In this document: piece after piece, positions 31,301 through 42,032 of the stretch
Layout: each line of letters begins with the position of its first letter
Position numbering within the stretch: the first letter of the stretch is position 1
Assembly: GCA_947685225.1 (NCBI GenBank)
Contig: CANTUV010000009.1
Location: 3,348,001 to 3,412,000, forward strand
DNA from: Garcia nutans
Lineage: Eukaryota > Streptophyta > Magnoliopsida > Malpighiales > Euphorbiaceae
Length of the DNA: 64,000 nt
Reading direction: 5' to 3'
Translations under genes and position numbers: made by a program
The notes under the pieces: generated by a model
What the model was told of the DNA's origin: nothing
Seen by the model: the letters and a program-made list of their open reading frames with translations, nothing else
Databases searched by the model: none

Positions 31301-33550
31301 ATGGCTGCAGATGAAGGAAAAGTGAGAATTGAAAAGTTCGACGGTGCGAACTTTGGCTTCTGGAAGATGCAGATTGAAGATTATCTGTACCAGAAAAAGT
31401 TATATCAACCTCTCTCAGGAATAAAGCCAGAAGGCATGAAAGATGAAGAATGAAATCTTCTCGACAGACAAGCCCTTGGAGTTATTCGATTGACATTATC
31501 ACGAAATGTTGCTTTCAACATCGCCAAAGAAAAGACCACAGCAGGTCTAATGGCGGCTCTCTCCAACATGTATGAAAAGCCATCAGCTTCAAACAAAGTT
31601 CATTTGATGAAGCGGTTATTCAATTTGCAAATGGCAGAAGGGGCATCAGTGGCCCAACATCTGAATGAATTCAACACAATCACAACCCAGTTGAGTTCAG
31701 TAGAAATTGAATTTGATGCTGAAATTCGGGCTTTAATTCTCTTATAATCTCTACCAGATAGTTGGAATGCTACCGTTACAGCGGTCAGCAGCTCATCGGG
31801 AAAAACCAAATTAAAATTCGATGATGTTAGGGATCTGGTGTTGAGTGAAGAAATTCGACAAAGAGAATTGGGTGAAGCATCTACCTCTTCAGCTTTACAC
31901 ACAGAATCTAGAGGGAGAACTTTAGAAAAAAGTCCAAATCGTGGCAGATCAAAATCTAGAAGAGACAAATCTAGATCGGGGAAGAAAGATTTCAAGTGTT
32001 ATAACTGCGGCAAAAAGGGTCATTTTAAGAAAGATTGCCGAGCGCCAAAGAAAGATAGCGGTGCACAGGGATCTGCAAATGTGACTGAGGAAGCAGGTGA
32101 TGCCATGATTCTAAGTGTCAACAGTCCAATTGAATCATGGATTTTAGATTTTGGGGCATCTTTTCACGCCACTCCATGCCAAGAAATCATGGACAACTAT
32201 GTCAGTGGTGATTTCGGGAAGGTTCATCTAGCTGATGATGAAACCTTAAAGATCGTAGGAAAAGGGGATGTCCGATTAAAGTTGTCAAATGGGAATACCT
32301 GGAAGCTGCAAGGAGTAAGACATATTCCTGGTCTTAAAAGGAATTTGCTCTCTGTAGGACAACTTGATGAAGATGGTTATGGTACAACCTTCAAAAGCGG
32401 TGAATGGAAGATTACCAAAGGAGCACTCGTCATTGCTCGTGGTAAGAAAACTGGCACTCTCTATGTAACCTCAAACTTAGAGAATGTTATTTCAGTAGCA
32501 GATGCAAATGAAAAATCAAACCTATGGCACCAAAGGCTTGGCCATATGAGCGAGAAAGGGATGAAGACGCTTTTGTCAAAAGGAAAGTTGCCAGAACTGA
32601 AAAGTATCAATGTCGGCCTATGTGAAGATTGTATCTTTGGAAAACAAAAGAAGGTCAGTTTTTCAAAGATTGGCAAGACACCCAAGGCAGAAAAATTAGA
32701 GTTGGTCCATATCGATGTATGGGGACCGTCTCCAATTCCATCTCTTGCAGGCTCATTGTATTACGTCACATTCATTGACGATTCAACAAGAAAGGTATGG
32801 GTGTATTTTCTGAAGAAGAAATCAGAAGTCTTTGATACATTCAGAAAATGGAAGGCCATGGTAGAAAATGAAACTGGTTTGAAAGTCAAACGATTGAGGT
32901 CTGACAATGGAGGAGAGTACAGAGATAGAAGATTCAGAGAATTTTGCGCAAATAGCAGAATCAAGATGGAGAAAACAGTTCCCATGACACCGCAACAGAA
33001 TGGCGTAGCTGAGCGCATGAACAGAACTCTGAATGAACGTGCCAGAAGTATGAGGATACATGCTGACTTGCCCAAGAATTTATGGGCTGAAGCTGTCAAC
33101 ACCGCTGCCTACCTAATCAACTGTGGGCCTTCAGTACCTCTGGATGGTGGAATACCAGAGGAAGCATGGAGCAAAAAAGAGGTAAACCTTTCATACTTAA
33201 GAGTCATATTTAATGAGAATGTGATGTACAAAGACAGATTAAATGCAGAATCAAATAGCTCCAAGATAGATGTTGAAAATAAAGAATTCGCTGAGTTCGA
33301 GGAAATTTCTGGAAATGATGTTCAGAATAGTCCTGAAGTAGAAGAGCCGAGCACGCCAGAATTGAGACGCTCCTCAAGAATTACAAGACCAATCCAACGT
33401 TACTCGCCTTCTTTGCATTACTTGTTGCTGACAGACAATGGTGAACCAGAGTGCTATGATGAAGCAATGCAAGTGGAGGATTCAATCAAGTGGGAGTCTG
33501 CCATGAAAGATGAGATGGACTCACTCATGTCAATCATACATGGGAATTAG
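31301..33550 (+). pseudogene. Copia-2 gag, protease, integrase
   Basis: Starts MAADEGKVRIEKFDG at 31301. In-frame stops at 31451 and 31744 break gag; the rest of the frame is open to 33550. It has the knuckle CYNCGKKGHFKKDC, a protease site that reads ILDFGAS where D-S/T-G-A is needed, the integrase zinc region LWHQRLGHMSEKG...CEDCIFGKQ, and the core DDE landmarks IDVWGP, LRSDNGGEY and PQQNGVAERMNRT. About 40 residues are missing after KEVNLSYLRVI. It is close to the TNT1-94 lineage. Confidence 0.9.
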
Positions 33551-34989
33551 CTGAACTACCACAAGGCAAGAAAGCACTCCACAACAAGTGGATTTACAGG
33601 ATCAAAGAAGAGCATGATGGAAGTAAACGCTACAAAGCAAGATTGGTTGTAAAAGGTTTTCAACAAAAGGAAGGTGTTGACTATACTGAAATTTTCTCTC
33701 CAGTCGTGAAACTTACGACAATCAGACTAGTATTGAAAATCGTAGCAGCAGAAAATTTATTTCTTGAACAGTTAGATGTGAAGACAACATTCCTTCAAGG
33801 AGATTTGGAGGAAGAGATCTACATGAAGCAACCGGAATGCTTTATTAAGGAAGACAACAAACACATGGTGTGCAGGTTGAAGAAGAGTTTGTATGGTCTG
33901 AAACAAGCTCCTAGACAGTGGTACAAAAAGTTTGATAGTTTTATGGGTAGCAGCGGTTTCACAAGATGCCAAGCAGATCATTGTTGCTACATCAAGAAGT
34001 TTGACAATAGCTTTATTATTTTATTGTTATACGTCGATGATATGCTCGTTGCAGGTTTAGACATGCAAGAGATTAAAAATTTAAAGCAAGAATTGTCAAA
34101 ACAGTTTGCAATGAAAGATCTGGGCGCCGCAAAGCAGATTCTTGGAATGAGGATCAAGAGAGACATGAAGTCGGGGACTTTGATGTTATCACAGGCTGAG
34201 TACATAACCAAAGTACTAGCCAGATTCAACATGTAAGATGTTAAATCAGTGAGCACACCTTTAGGTGTTCATTTCAGACTCTCCAAAGAACAGTCACCGA
34301 AGACGGAAGAGGAACGTACACACATGGCGAATGTGCCATATGCCTCAGCAATTGGGAGTTTGATGTATGTCATGGTTTGTACCAGACCAGATATTGCTCA
34401 AGCAGTGGGAGCTGTTAGCAGGTACATGAATAATCCAGGCAAGGCACACTGGGAAGCAGTCAAATGGATTCTCAGATATCTTCGAGATACCACAGATAAG
34501 GCGCTTTGTTTTAAAAGTGGAGATACGACACTAGCAGGTTATGTGGATGCTGACTTAGCTGGAAATGTTGACGTTAGAAAGAGCACTACAGGGTATGTCT
34601 ATACTCTAGGAGGTACCGCAGTGAGCTGGGTCTCTCAATTACAGAAGATAGTTGCTCTCTCCACAACTGAAGCAGAATATGTCGCTGTCACGGAAGCCAG
34701 CAAAGAAATGGTTTGGCTCCAAGGTTTCTTGGAGGAGTTGGGCAAGAAGCAAGAAAATAATGTCTTGTATTGTGACAGTCAAAGTGCCATACATCTAGCG
34801 AAGAATCCGTCTTTTCATGCCAGAACAAAGCACATACAGTTGCGGTATCACTTTATCAGGTCACTTCTGAAAGATGGGATTTTGAAACTTGAAAAGATTA
34901 GTGGAACTCAAAATCCGGCAGACATGTTGACGAAGACGGTGACTATTGATAAATTGAAGCTGTGCTCAGCTTCAGTTGGCCTACACTAG
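33551..34989 (+). pseudogene. Copia-2 RT and RNase H
   Basis: A frameshift near 33540 separates it from integrase. RT landmarks: RYKARLVVKGFQQKEGVDYT, LDVKTTFLQGDLEEEIYM, KSLYGLKQAPRQWY and the active site LLYVDDMLVA. A stop at 34234-34236 lies in frame; the RNase H part continues with GSLMYVMVCTRPDIA, GYVDADLAGN, STTEAEYVAVTEA and HARTKHIQLRYHFIR. All catalytic residues of RT and RNase H look present. Confidence 0.9.
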
Positions 34990-35064
34990 TATCAAGGTCG
35001 TAGAAGAGCTGTTGCATTGATCAAGATGTGAAGACAGATTGAAATCGGTCTTCAAGTGGGAGAT

Positions 35065-35583
35065 TGTCAAAGAAGTAGGCACCAACTATTTTTTAGTCAA
35101 AAATGGAGGTGCCTAATTGTCAAAAATGGAGGTGCCTAATTTAGGACATTGTCAAAAGTGGAGGTGCCTAATTTGGGGAATTGTCAAAGTCAAAAATGGA
35201 GGTGCCTAATTTAGGTAATTGTCAAAATGGAGGTGCCTAATTTATTGACTAATTTCACCAACCCATGTTTTTTGAAGCCTATATAAACCCATCTCCCTCA
35301 TTTTGAGAATACACCTTAAAAATTGAAGAAGAAAAGAGAAGAGAGTATCTTTGAGAGAATTTTGTAAGGAAAAATTCTTGTTCATAATTGAGTGAGGGTT
35401 GTGAGTGTTTGTAAACACATTGTATTTTTCTCCTTAAATATAAGTCTGCTGCAGCTCCGGAGACGTAGGCATAATTGGCTGAACTCCGTTATCAAATTCT
35501 GTGTTAATATTCCGCATTTATTTTCGCTCTCCTACTAATATGGTTTAAGGGAATAGAGTGGTAATCACCATAATTTTCCAACA
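35065..35583 (+). repeat. Copia-2 3' LTR
   Basis: 519 bp; carries the same five TGGAGGTGCCTAATT copies as the 5' LTR. Confidence 0.94.
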
Positions 35584-35588
35584 GTTAC

Positions 35589-38500
35589 TCTAAACCTGAC
35601 CAAACAACAAACAAACCCAGCCAAAAACCCGAAACAAAAAATGAAAACCCTCTTGATAAAACTAAACCAAGTACCACCTTTCAAACAAAAAACCCAAAAA
35701 CCCAAAGCACTATTCCTTACCCGAAACGGAACCCTGGCATGTGTTTCAAATGCGGTGAAAAATATATTTGTTGGGCATGTCTGTAAAAACAAACAGTTGA
35801 GGTTAATAACAGGCTTGGAGGACAGTGAGGAGTATGAAGAAGGAGAAAATGAAGAGGACGACATTGAAGGAGAGGATTCTGTTGAAATCTCCATGCATAC
35901 CATTGAAGGTACTGAGGCAGCCAACTCACTGAAAATCAAAGGTGAGGTGAATGGAAGGGCGATAATAGTGTTGGTTGATAGTGGCAGTACCCACAGCTTT
36001 ATGGACGCTACCATGATCAAAGAAGTGGGTATCGTTCCTATTAAGGCCAAGGCACTAATGGTGACAGTGGTGAATGGGAAAGGAATGTTAAGCAGATCGG
36101 CGTGCAAATCCTTAAAGTGAAAAATGAAAGAGAAGGAATTTGAATTTGACTTTAGGGTGCTCAAACTACTAGGGGGCACGATATGGTGTTGGGTGTGGAT
36201 TTGATGAAATATCACAGTCCAATACTTTTTGATTTCCAGAAAATGACAGTTCAGTTCAAGCAAAGAGGAGAGTTAAAAATGATGTCATGCAAAAGAATAG
36301 TCAAATTGATCGAAACAGAGGAAGGAGAAGATGGGCCTCATTTGTTTTCAATACGCTGCATTTCACATAATGGAAACGACAGCGTATGCGATAAGGAGAA
36401 AAGAGCACTTACTGGAGACGCGATTGCTTCTCCTCTTCTGACCTCAACTTAGATCGATGATCTCCTCCACCGTTTCTCTGAACTCTTTGACACTCCCACC
36501 TCCTTGCCACCGGCGCGTACCCATGACCACATGATTCCACTTAAGGAGGGCTCCCAGCCAGTTAATATACGACCTTACAGGTATCCTTATTTCCAGAAGG
36601 CTGAGATTGAAAAACAGATCAAAGAAATGTTGCAGCAAGGAATTATTCAAGTTAGTAACAGTTCCTTTGCTTCTCCAGTGCTATTAGTCAAGAAGAAAGA
36701 TGATTCTTGGCGGTTTTGTGTCGACTATCGACAATTGAATTAGCTCACCATTAAGGATAAATTTCTAATTTCGTTGATTGATGATTTACTAGATGAGCTT
36801 GGACATGCTGTGTATTTTTCTAAACTTGACTTGAGGTCGGGATACCACCAAATCAGAGTCAAACTTACTGACATACATAAGACAGCCTTCAGAACTCATA
36901 GTGGCCATTACGAATTTTTGGTAATGCCTTTTGGTTTTACCAACGTCCCAGCATCCTTTCAAGCTCTAATGAACATCATCTTTGAGCCCTTCCTGCAGAA
37001 GTTCATATTGGTATTTTTTTTATGACATTTTGGTGTATATCCCTACAATAGAGGAGCACGAGAGGCGTCTGGAAGTAGTTCTTGAATTGTTGAAACAACA
37101 CTAACTGTTTGTTAAACTTTCGAAATGTAGTTTTGCCAAGAAGCGAGTAGAATATCTTGGGCATATCATTGCAGAAGGGGGTGTCTCTACCGATCCAAGT
37201 AAGATTGAAGCCATGATCAATTGGCCAAGACCCAAGAATTTGAAGGCTCTTAGGGGATTCCTTGGACTGACAGCGTATTACAGGAAGTTTGTCAATGCTT
37301 ATGGGTTAATCAGTAGGCCACTTACTGATTTATTGAAAAGGACAATTTCAAGTGGAATGAAGATGCAGAAGAGGCATTTGATCTTCTTAAAAAAGCTATG
37401 AGTTCTGCCCCTGTGCTAATTTTGCCAGATTTTAATTAGCCCTTCATCTTGGAGATAGATGCTAGCAGCAAAGGCATTAGGGCAGTTCTAATGCAACAAC
37501 AGAGGCCAATTGCATTCATCAGCAAAGCATTAGGACCCAAGAATCAGGGACTCTCCATTTATGAAAAAGAGCTATTAGCCATACTGTTCGCAGTAGACAA
37601 ATGGAGACACTATCTGGAGAATAACCAATTTGTGATTAAAACTGACCCAACAAAGCATTAAGTATTTGTTGCAGCAGCGAATTCATACATTCATTCAGCA
37701 GAGGGGGCTAACTAAGCTGCTGGGCTTAGACTATAGTATAATGTACAAGAAGGGAATTGAAAACTAGGTGGCTGACGCATTGTCCAGAAGGGAATGGACT
37801 GAGGTTGAACAGGTTGATTGCTTTGCAGTAACTACTGTGGTTGTTCCTTGTGGATTGAAGAGGTGAACAGCAGCTATGAAGAAGATCAAGAGAGTCAGTC
37901 CATGATTGAAGCTCTGATTGTGAATCAAAGTTCACACCCAAATTACTCTTATGTTCAGGGAATCATCAAATATAAGGGAAGAATTTTGGTTGGCAGTAAG
38001 AGGGAATTGAGACAGAAGTTATTAGAGGCTGCTCATAATTCTTCTTGGGGAGGTCATTTAGGAATCATAGGATCATATAGTAGATTGAAGTCCCATTTCT
38101 TCTGGAAGGGGATGAAATCCGATATTTACAAATGGGTCATGAAGTGTGATGTATGCCAAAGGTGCAAATCAGAAAATGTTGCTTACCCTGGATTATTGTA
38201 GCCACTGCCATTGCCCAACAGAGCTTGGGAGTCCGTATCAATGGACTTTATTGAACAATTACCTAAATCTGGGGGTAAAGATGTAATAATGGTGATTGTT
38301 GATAGATTTTCCAAGTATGCTCACTTCATTGCACTCACTCACCCATTTACAACAACTAAGGTAGCTCAATTCTTCCTTGATCATGTGTTTAAACTTCATA
38401 GGATGCCTAGAGACATTATAACTGACCGGGATAGAATTTTCACCAGTCACTTTTGGCTGGAGCTATTCAAATCACTTGGGGAGATTTGCCTATCATCCAC

Positions 38501-39580
38501 AGTCTGATGGGTAGACTGAAAGAGTTAACCTGTGTTTGAAAACTTACTTAAGGTGCACTTATTTTTTAAAACCAGGTATTTGGCTAAATGGTTGTCCTTA
38601 GCTGAATGGTGGTATAATACCAAATATCATTCTAGCCTTAAAATGACCCCATTCTAGCCATAAAGTGATCATGTGTTTAAACTTCATAGGATGCCTAGAG
38701 ACGTTACAACTGACCGGGATAGAATTTTCACCAGTCACTTTTGGCTAGAGCTATTCAAATCACTTGGGGTGAAATTGAATCTCAGTTCTGCCTATCATCC
38801 ACAGTCTGATGGTTAGACTGAAAGAGTTAACCTGTGTTTGAAAACTTACTTAAGGTGCACTTATTTTTTAAAACCAGGTATTTGGCTAAATGGTTGTCCT
38901 TTGCTGAATGGTGGTATAATACCACATATCATTCTAGCCTTAAAATGACCCCATTCCAAGTCCTCTATGGTATTAAACCTTAAAACATCCCTGCCTTCCC
39001 GAACACTGAGACCTTAGTGGCTTCTATGGAAGAGTTTCTTCAGGATAGGCAGCAAATGATTCAAATACTGAAGGAACAGCTCACAACTACTCAGAATAGA
39101 TAAAAGCAATTTGCTGATGGAAAGAGGACTGACCGAGCTTTTGAAATAGGGGACTGGGTATACCTCAAACTGCAGCCTTATAGACAGAAGACTGTTGCTG
39201 TGAGGAAAAGTCTGAAGTTATCTGCCAAATACTTTGGACCCTATAAGGTGATAGCAAAAATTGGGTCAGTAGCTACAAGCTTGAACTGCCTCCTACTTCT
39301 ACAATCCATCCAGCGCTCCATGTATCCCTATTGAAGAAATGCCTAAGTGATGAAGTGATAGCCTCTCCTGAGCTACCATTGACAAATGACCAAGGGGAAT
39401 TCAAAATTGAGCCTATAGCCATACTGGATAATAGAAAAAATATAGAGGAAGAAGCAGCAGGTTGAGCAGATTTTAGTCCAGTGGCTTAATTTACCCGAGG
39501 AAGAAGCTACATGGGAAGATTACTCATTCATTAAAGCTTAATTTCCAGATTTTTTCCTTTAGGACAAGGAAATTTTTCAA
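35589..39580 (+). pseudogene. Gypsy pol: zinc knuckle, protease, RT, RNase H, integrase, chromodomain-like tail
   Basis: Resumes directly after Copia-2. The knuckle is split by a frameshift near 35760 (CFKCGEKY in one frame, GHVCKNKQ in the next). Protease VDSGSTHSF at about 35975; RT from about 36530 with SNSSFASPVLLVKKKD, KLDLRSGYHQIR and VMPFGFTNVPASF; the YDDILVY site is damaged by a shift in a T-run near 37017. RNase H ASSKGIRAVL and EKELLAIL follow, then integrase GGHLGIIGSYSRLK...CDVCQRCK, SMDFIEQLPKSGGKD and ITDRDRIFTSHFW. The end reads QWLNLPEEEATWEDYSFI, like a chromovirus tail. Many stops. Confidence 0.88.
38379..38957 (+). repeat. 288-bp tandem duplication in the Gypsy integrase
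   Basis: Sequence from 38379 (GATCATGTGTTTAAAC) is repeated from 38667, covering the second integrase Asp and following region. The first copy lacks about 18 bp near 38480 that the second keeps; a few substitutions also differ, so the duplication is not recent. Confidence 0.9.
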
Positions 39581-39591
39581 GGCAAGGGTAA

Positions 39592-40099
39592 TGTCATGAC
39601 TCAGCAGTAGCAACAGGGTGAGGGGAATTGGAATGAGCCTAAAACTAAGGCCTCGATTATGTCATTCAGGAGGGCAGCAGATGATCCAAGAGAAATTCAT
39701 GAGAAGGAGAAGGAAGTTTGGAAGCACCTGAAATCATCCTAGCTGGCAAAGATGAGTTGTAGCAATCCGTTAGAAATGGAGCAGTAATGATTGGGTATTG
39801 AGAATCAAGGCATAGCCAATAGAAATTGATGAGTTGTTAGTAAATTTTTCCTTTTGTTATTCAGTAATTAAGAGTAAGAAAATAAAAAGAATATTATATA
39901 TATCCATCAAATGATTGTACAATCATTATGAATCAGAATACAATCATTATATATTTTCTCTAATTCTTTTCTTCCTTCTTCTCTACACTTCTTCTTCTTC
40001 CTTTATTTTTTAGAAAAATTTACTGTTTACCTTGCATTTCTGTTTCTGTGAACTATTTTCAGTTAGAGTTTTCAGGTACCATGTCCCAGAAGCCTGATA
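39592..40099 (+). repeat. Gypsy 3' LTR
   Basis: 508 bp, preceded by a weak purine tract (GGCAAGGGTAA). Confidence 0.93.
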
Positions 40100-40104
40100 C
40101 TTAA

Positions 40105-40450
40105 AACCCTTGTTACCTGGTTTATAACCAAGAAAAAGACACTTTGAGGATCTAGGATCAAGTTTGGTTCTATTAGTAGGTAATGTAGAAGCAAAACATA
40201 GGCAACCAAAGACTCTAAGAGAAGTCAAGTCTGGTTTAGTGTTATAAAGAATCTCATAAGGACTTAAATTGTTCAAAAAAGGTGTTGGAAGTCTATTTAT
40301 AAGGTGGATAGCATGTATAAGAGCTTCTGACCAATAAACAGAAGACAAATGGCCCTGAAAAAGTAACAGCAACAGGTTGTGATGGATGGCCTAGCCTATA
40401 GTGCCAAACATCAATGTTATTCAAATTGGTAGCTATTCACTGAATGAACA
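40105..40450 (-). pseudogene. Outer Copia integrase, core deleted
   Basis: Minus strand reads DVWHYRLGHPSQ (pre-integrase) and then, after a shift, SVYWSEALIHAIHLINRLPTP, NLSPYEILYNTKPD and GCLCFASTLP. The whole catalytic core between these motifs is gone, so integrase was inactivated by an internal deletion. Confidence 0.85.
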
Positions 40451-40469
40451 GATGAAGTATTTACAGAAG

Positions 40470-41960
40470 GACATCAAGAATTTATGGAAACAATATTAAC
40501 AACAACAGGACTAGGGAAATGAGGATTAAAGTGGTATGAGCCTTTCTTGAGATCAGTTGTACCAATCTTCCTCTGGATGGAATTCTGAATGATACAGAGA
40601 TCTTTAGTAAAGAAAATAGATATAGTGTTAGTAGATAAAAAGCTTACTAACGGAAATGAGATTATAGCTAAAATTGGGAACAACAAGAACATTGACAAGT
40701 AAAAGATTGCAAGAGAAAGTGACAGAACCTATATGAGTAACATTGACTCGAGAACCATTTGGAAGAATAACAAAATAGTTTGTCACAGGTTTATAGTATT
40801 GAAGAAAAGATATATTACAAACAATGTGATCTGAGGCACCAGTGTCCAGAATCCACTTAACAAACTTTAAACAATCAGAAGACAACGTAGAGAAACATAT
40901 ACCAAGATGATGATGAATTGGAAGAATCACCAACAATATTATGAGCTAATAAATCAAAAGAAATAGGTGGTGCTCCAAGAATGCCCTGTTCTGAATTAAC
41001 AGTAGCAACATGAGGAGCAACAGAAGTTTGTTGAAGTAAGGCTAGCAACTGAGTATATTGCTCCTTGTTTAATGAATAAGAATAAGCTTCATGATGTGGT
41101 GTAGACAAAGAAGATTGATCAACAACATTACTGTCATGAAAAAGATCACCACCTTGCACTTGATTAGCATGTGCAACATTCATTCTAGGTCTATTTCGAT
41201 TGAAATAACTAGGGGGATAACCATGCTTTTTATAGAATCTATCCACAGTATGCCCTGACAATCCACAAAAGGCACAAATAGACTTCTTTCCTTCAAAAAC
41301 AGGTTTTCTATTATAGAATCCACCAATAGTCTGAGATTGAGAAAAACCACCAGAACTAGTTGATTTAGCAAGACAGACAATATGATTTGATTCAATAACA
41401 GTAGCCATAGGAACAGAGATTTGCCTTTCGTGTTGAATAACAAGAGAGAAAACTTGATTCATTGAATGCAATGGCTTCATTAATAAAATCTGAGTTTTAA
41501 CTGTAGTATAATTGTCATTCAAACCTCTCAAGAACTTGATTACTTTATCAGAAACTTGACATCCTCGAATAACATCCAAAACATTGCAACTACAAGCTGG
41601 TATACAGATACAACTTGGCATAGGCCTAAGAGAGATTAATTCATCCCACAGTGTTTTAAGTTGTGTGTCATACTCTGTAACAGTAAGATCACCTTGCATA
41701 AAAATTGCAATTTCTTGTTGAATGTCAGAGATACGAATTTAATCCTTTTGCAAAAAATGATCATAGAGATCCTTCCAAATATCACTAGTTGTCTCAATAC
41801 AACTGATACTTGCAGCAATTGATGGCACAAGAGAGTTGGAAATCCACTACATCACCATTGTGTTATAACGTACCCAAGCAGAAAACATATGATCTGAGGA
41901 CTTAGGATGTTTAATGGTTCCATTAATGAACTGTACGTTACACTCACCTTTGCTTTGAAA
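40470..41960 (-). pseudogene. Outer Copia gag and protease
   Basis: From the right: gag with KHPKSSDHMFSAWVRYN, then MQGDLTVTEYDTQLKTLWDEL, and a knuckle CAFCGLSGHTVDRFYKKHGYP in which the last zinc cysteine is Phe. The protease site ILDTGASDHIVCN is intact and is followed by VPNFSYNLISVSKL. Stops break the frame at about 41740 and 41850. Confidence 0.85.
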
Positions 41961-42032
41961 TTACATCAACATTAATGGTTCCATTAATGGTTCCACTACA
42001 TCAACACTACACTCACCTTTGCTTTGAAATTA
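41912..42032. repeat. Imperfect ~60-bp tandem duplication at the Copia/IST1 junction
   Basis: TAATGGTTCCATTAATG occurs at 41912-41928 and 41973-41989; a 25-bp word from TACACTCACC to AATTA occurs at 41939-41963 and 42008-42032. The first word belongs to Copia gag, the second to the end of the IST1-like exon 3 and its splice donor, so the repeated unit contains both partners of the join. Confidence 0.85.

Larger units (their letters stand above)
30591..35583 (+). mobile_element. Copia-2: nested Tnt1-like LTR retrotransposon
   Basis: 4,993 bp with 519-bp LTRs and an exact 5-bp target duplication GTTAC at 30586-30590 and 35584-35588. The primer-binding site TGGTATCAGAGC at 31112-31123 is perfect, and the polypurine tract AAGTGGGAGAT at 35054-35064 abuts the 3' LTR. 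By eye the LTRs differ at about 18 places, so it is older than Copia-1 and Copia-3 but younger than the Gypsy it entered. Confidence 0.96.
28738..40099 (+). mobile_element. Ty3/Gypsy chromovirus-type element, decayed, containing a nested Copia
   Basis: LTRs at 28738-29234 and 39592-40099 with a 5-bp target duplication CTTAA at 28733-28737 and 40100-40104. The LTRs start TGTCATGACTC; the left ends in CA and the right in TA. Without the nested Copia the element is about 6.4 kb. Coding order is gag, protease, RT, RNase H, integrase, then a chromodomain-like tail, as in plant chromoviruses. Confidence 0.95.
26023..42000 (-). mobile_element. Outer Copia relic (5'-truncated), host of the nested insertions
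   Basis: Minus-strand Copia pieces run from gag near 41960 to the RNase H end near 26300. They are interrupted by the Gypsy element (28738-40099) and a hAT MITE (27485-28015). Cut out the insertions and the order is gag, protease, part of integrase, RT, RNase H. A 5' LTR was not found at the right end, where gag is joined directly to an IST1-like exon. The element is old and heavily damaged. Confidence 0.85.

Noticed and set aside
35565..36263. A 232-codon minus-strand frame
   Set aside because: It is the complement of the Gypsy knuckle-protease region and overlaps the Copia-2 LTR end.
42017..42032. The repeated exon-3 end as a target-site duplication of the outer Copia
   Set aside because: Both copies lie on the same side of the element, are 25 bp long and come with a gag word in each unit, unlike a 5-bp Copia duplication.
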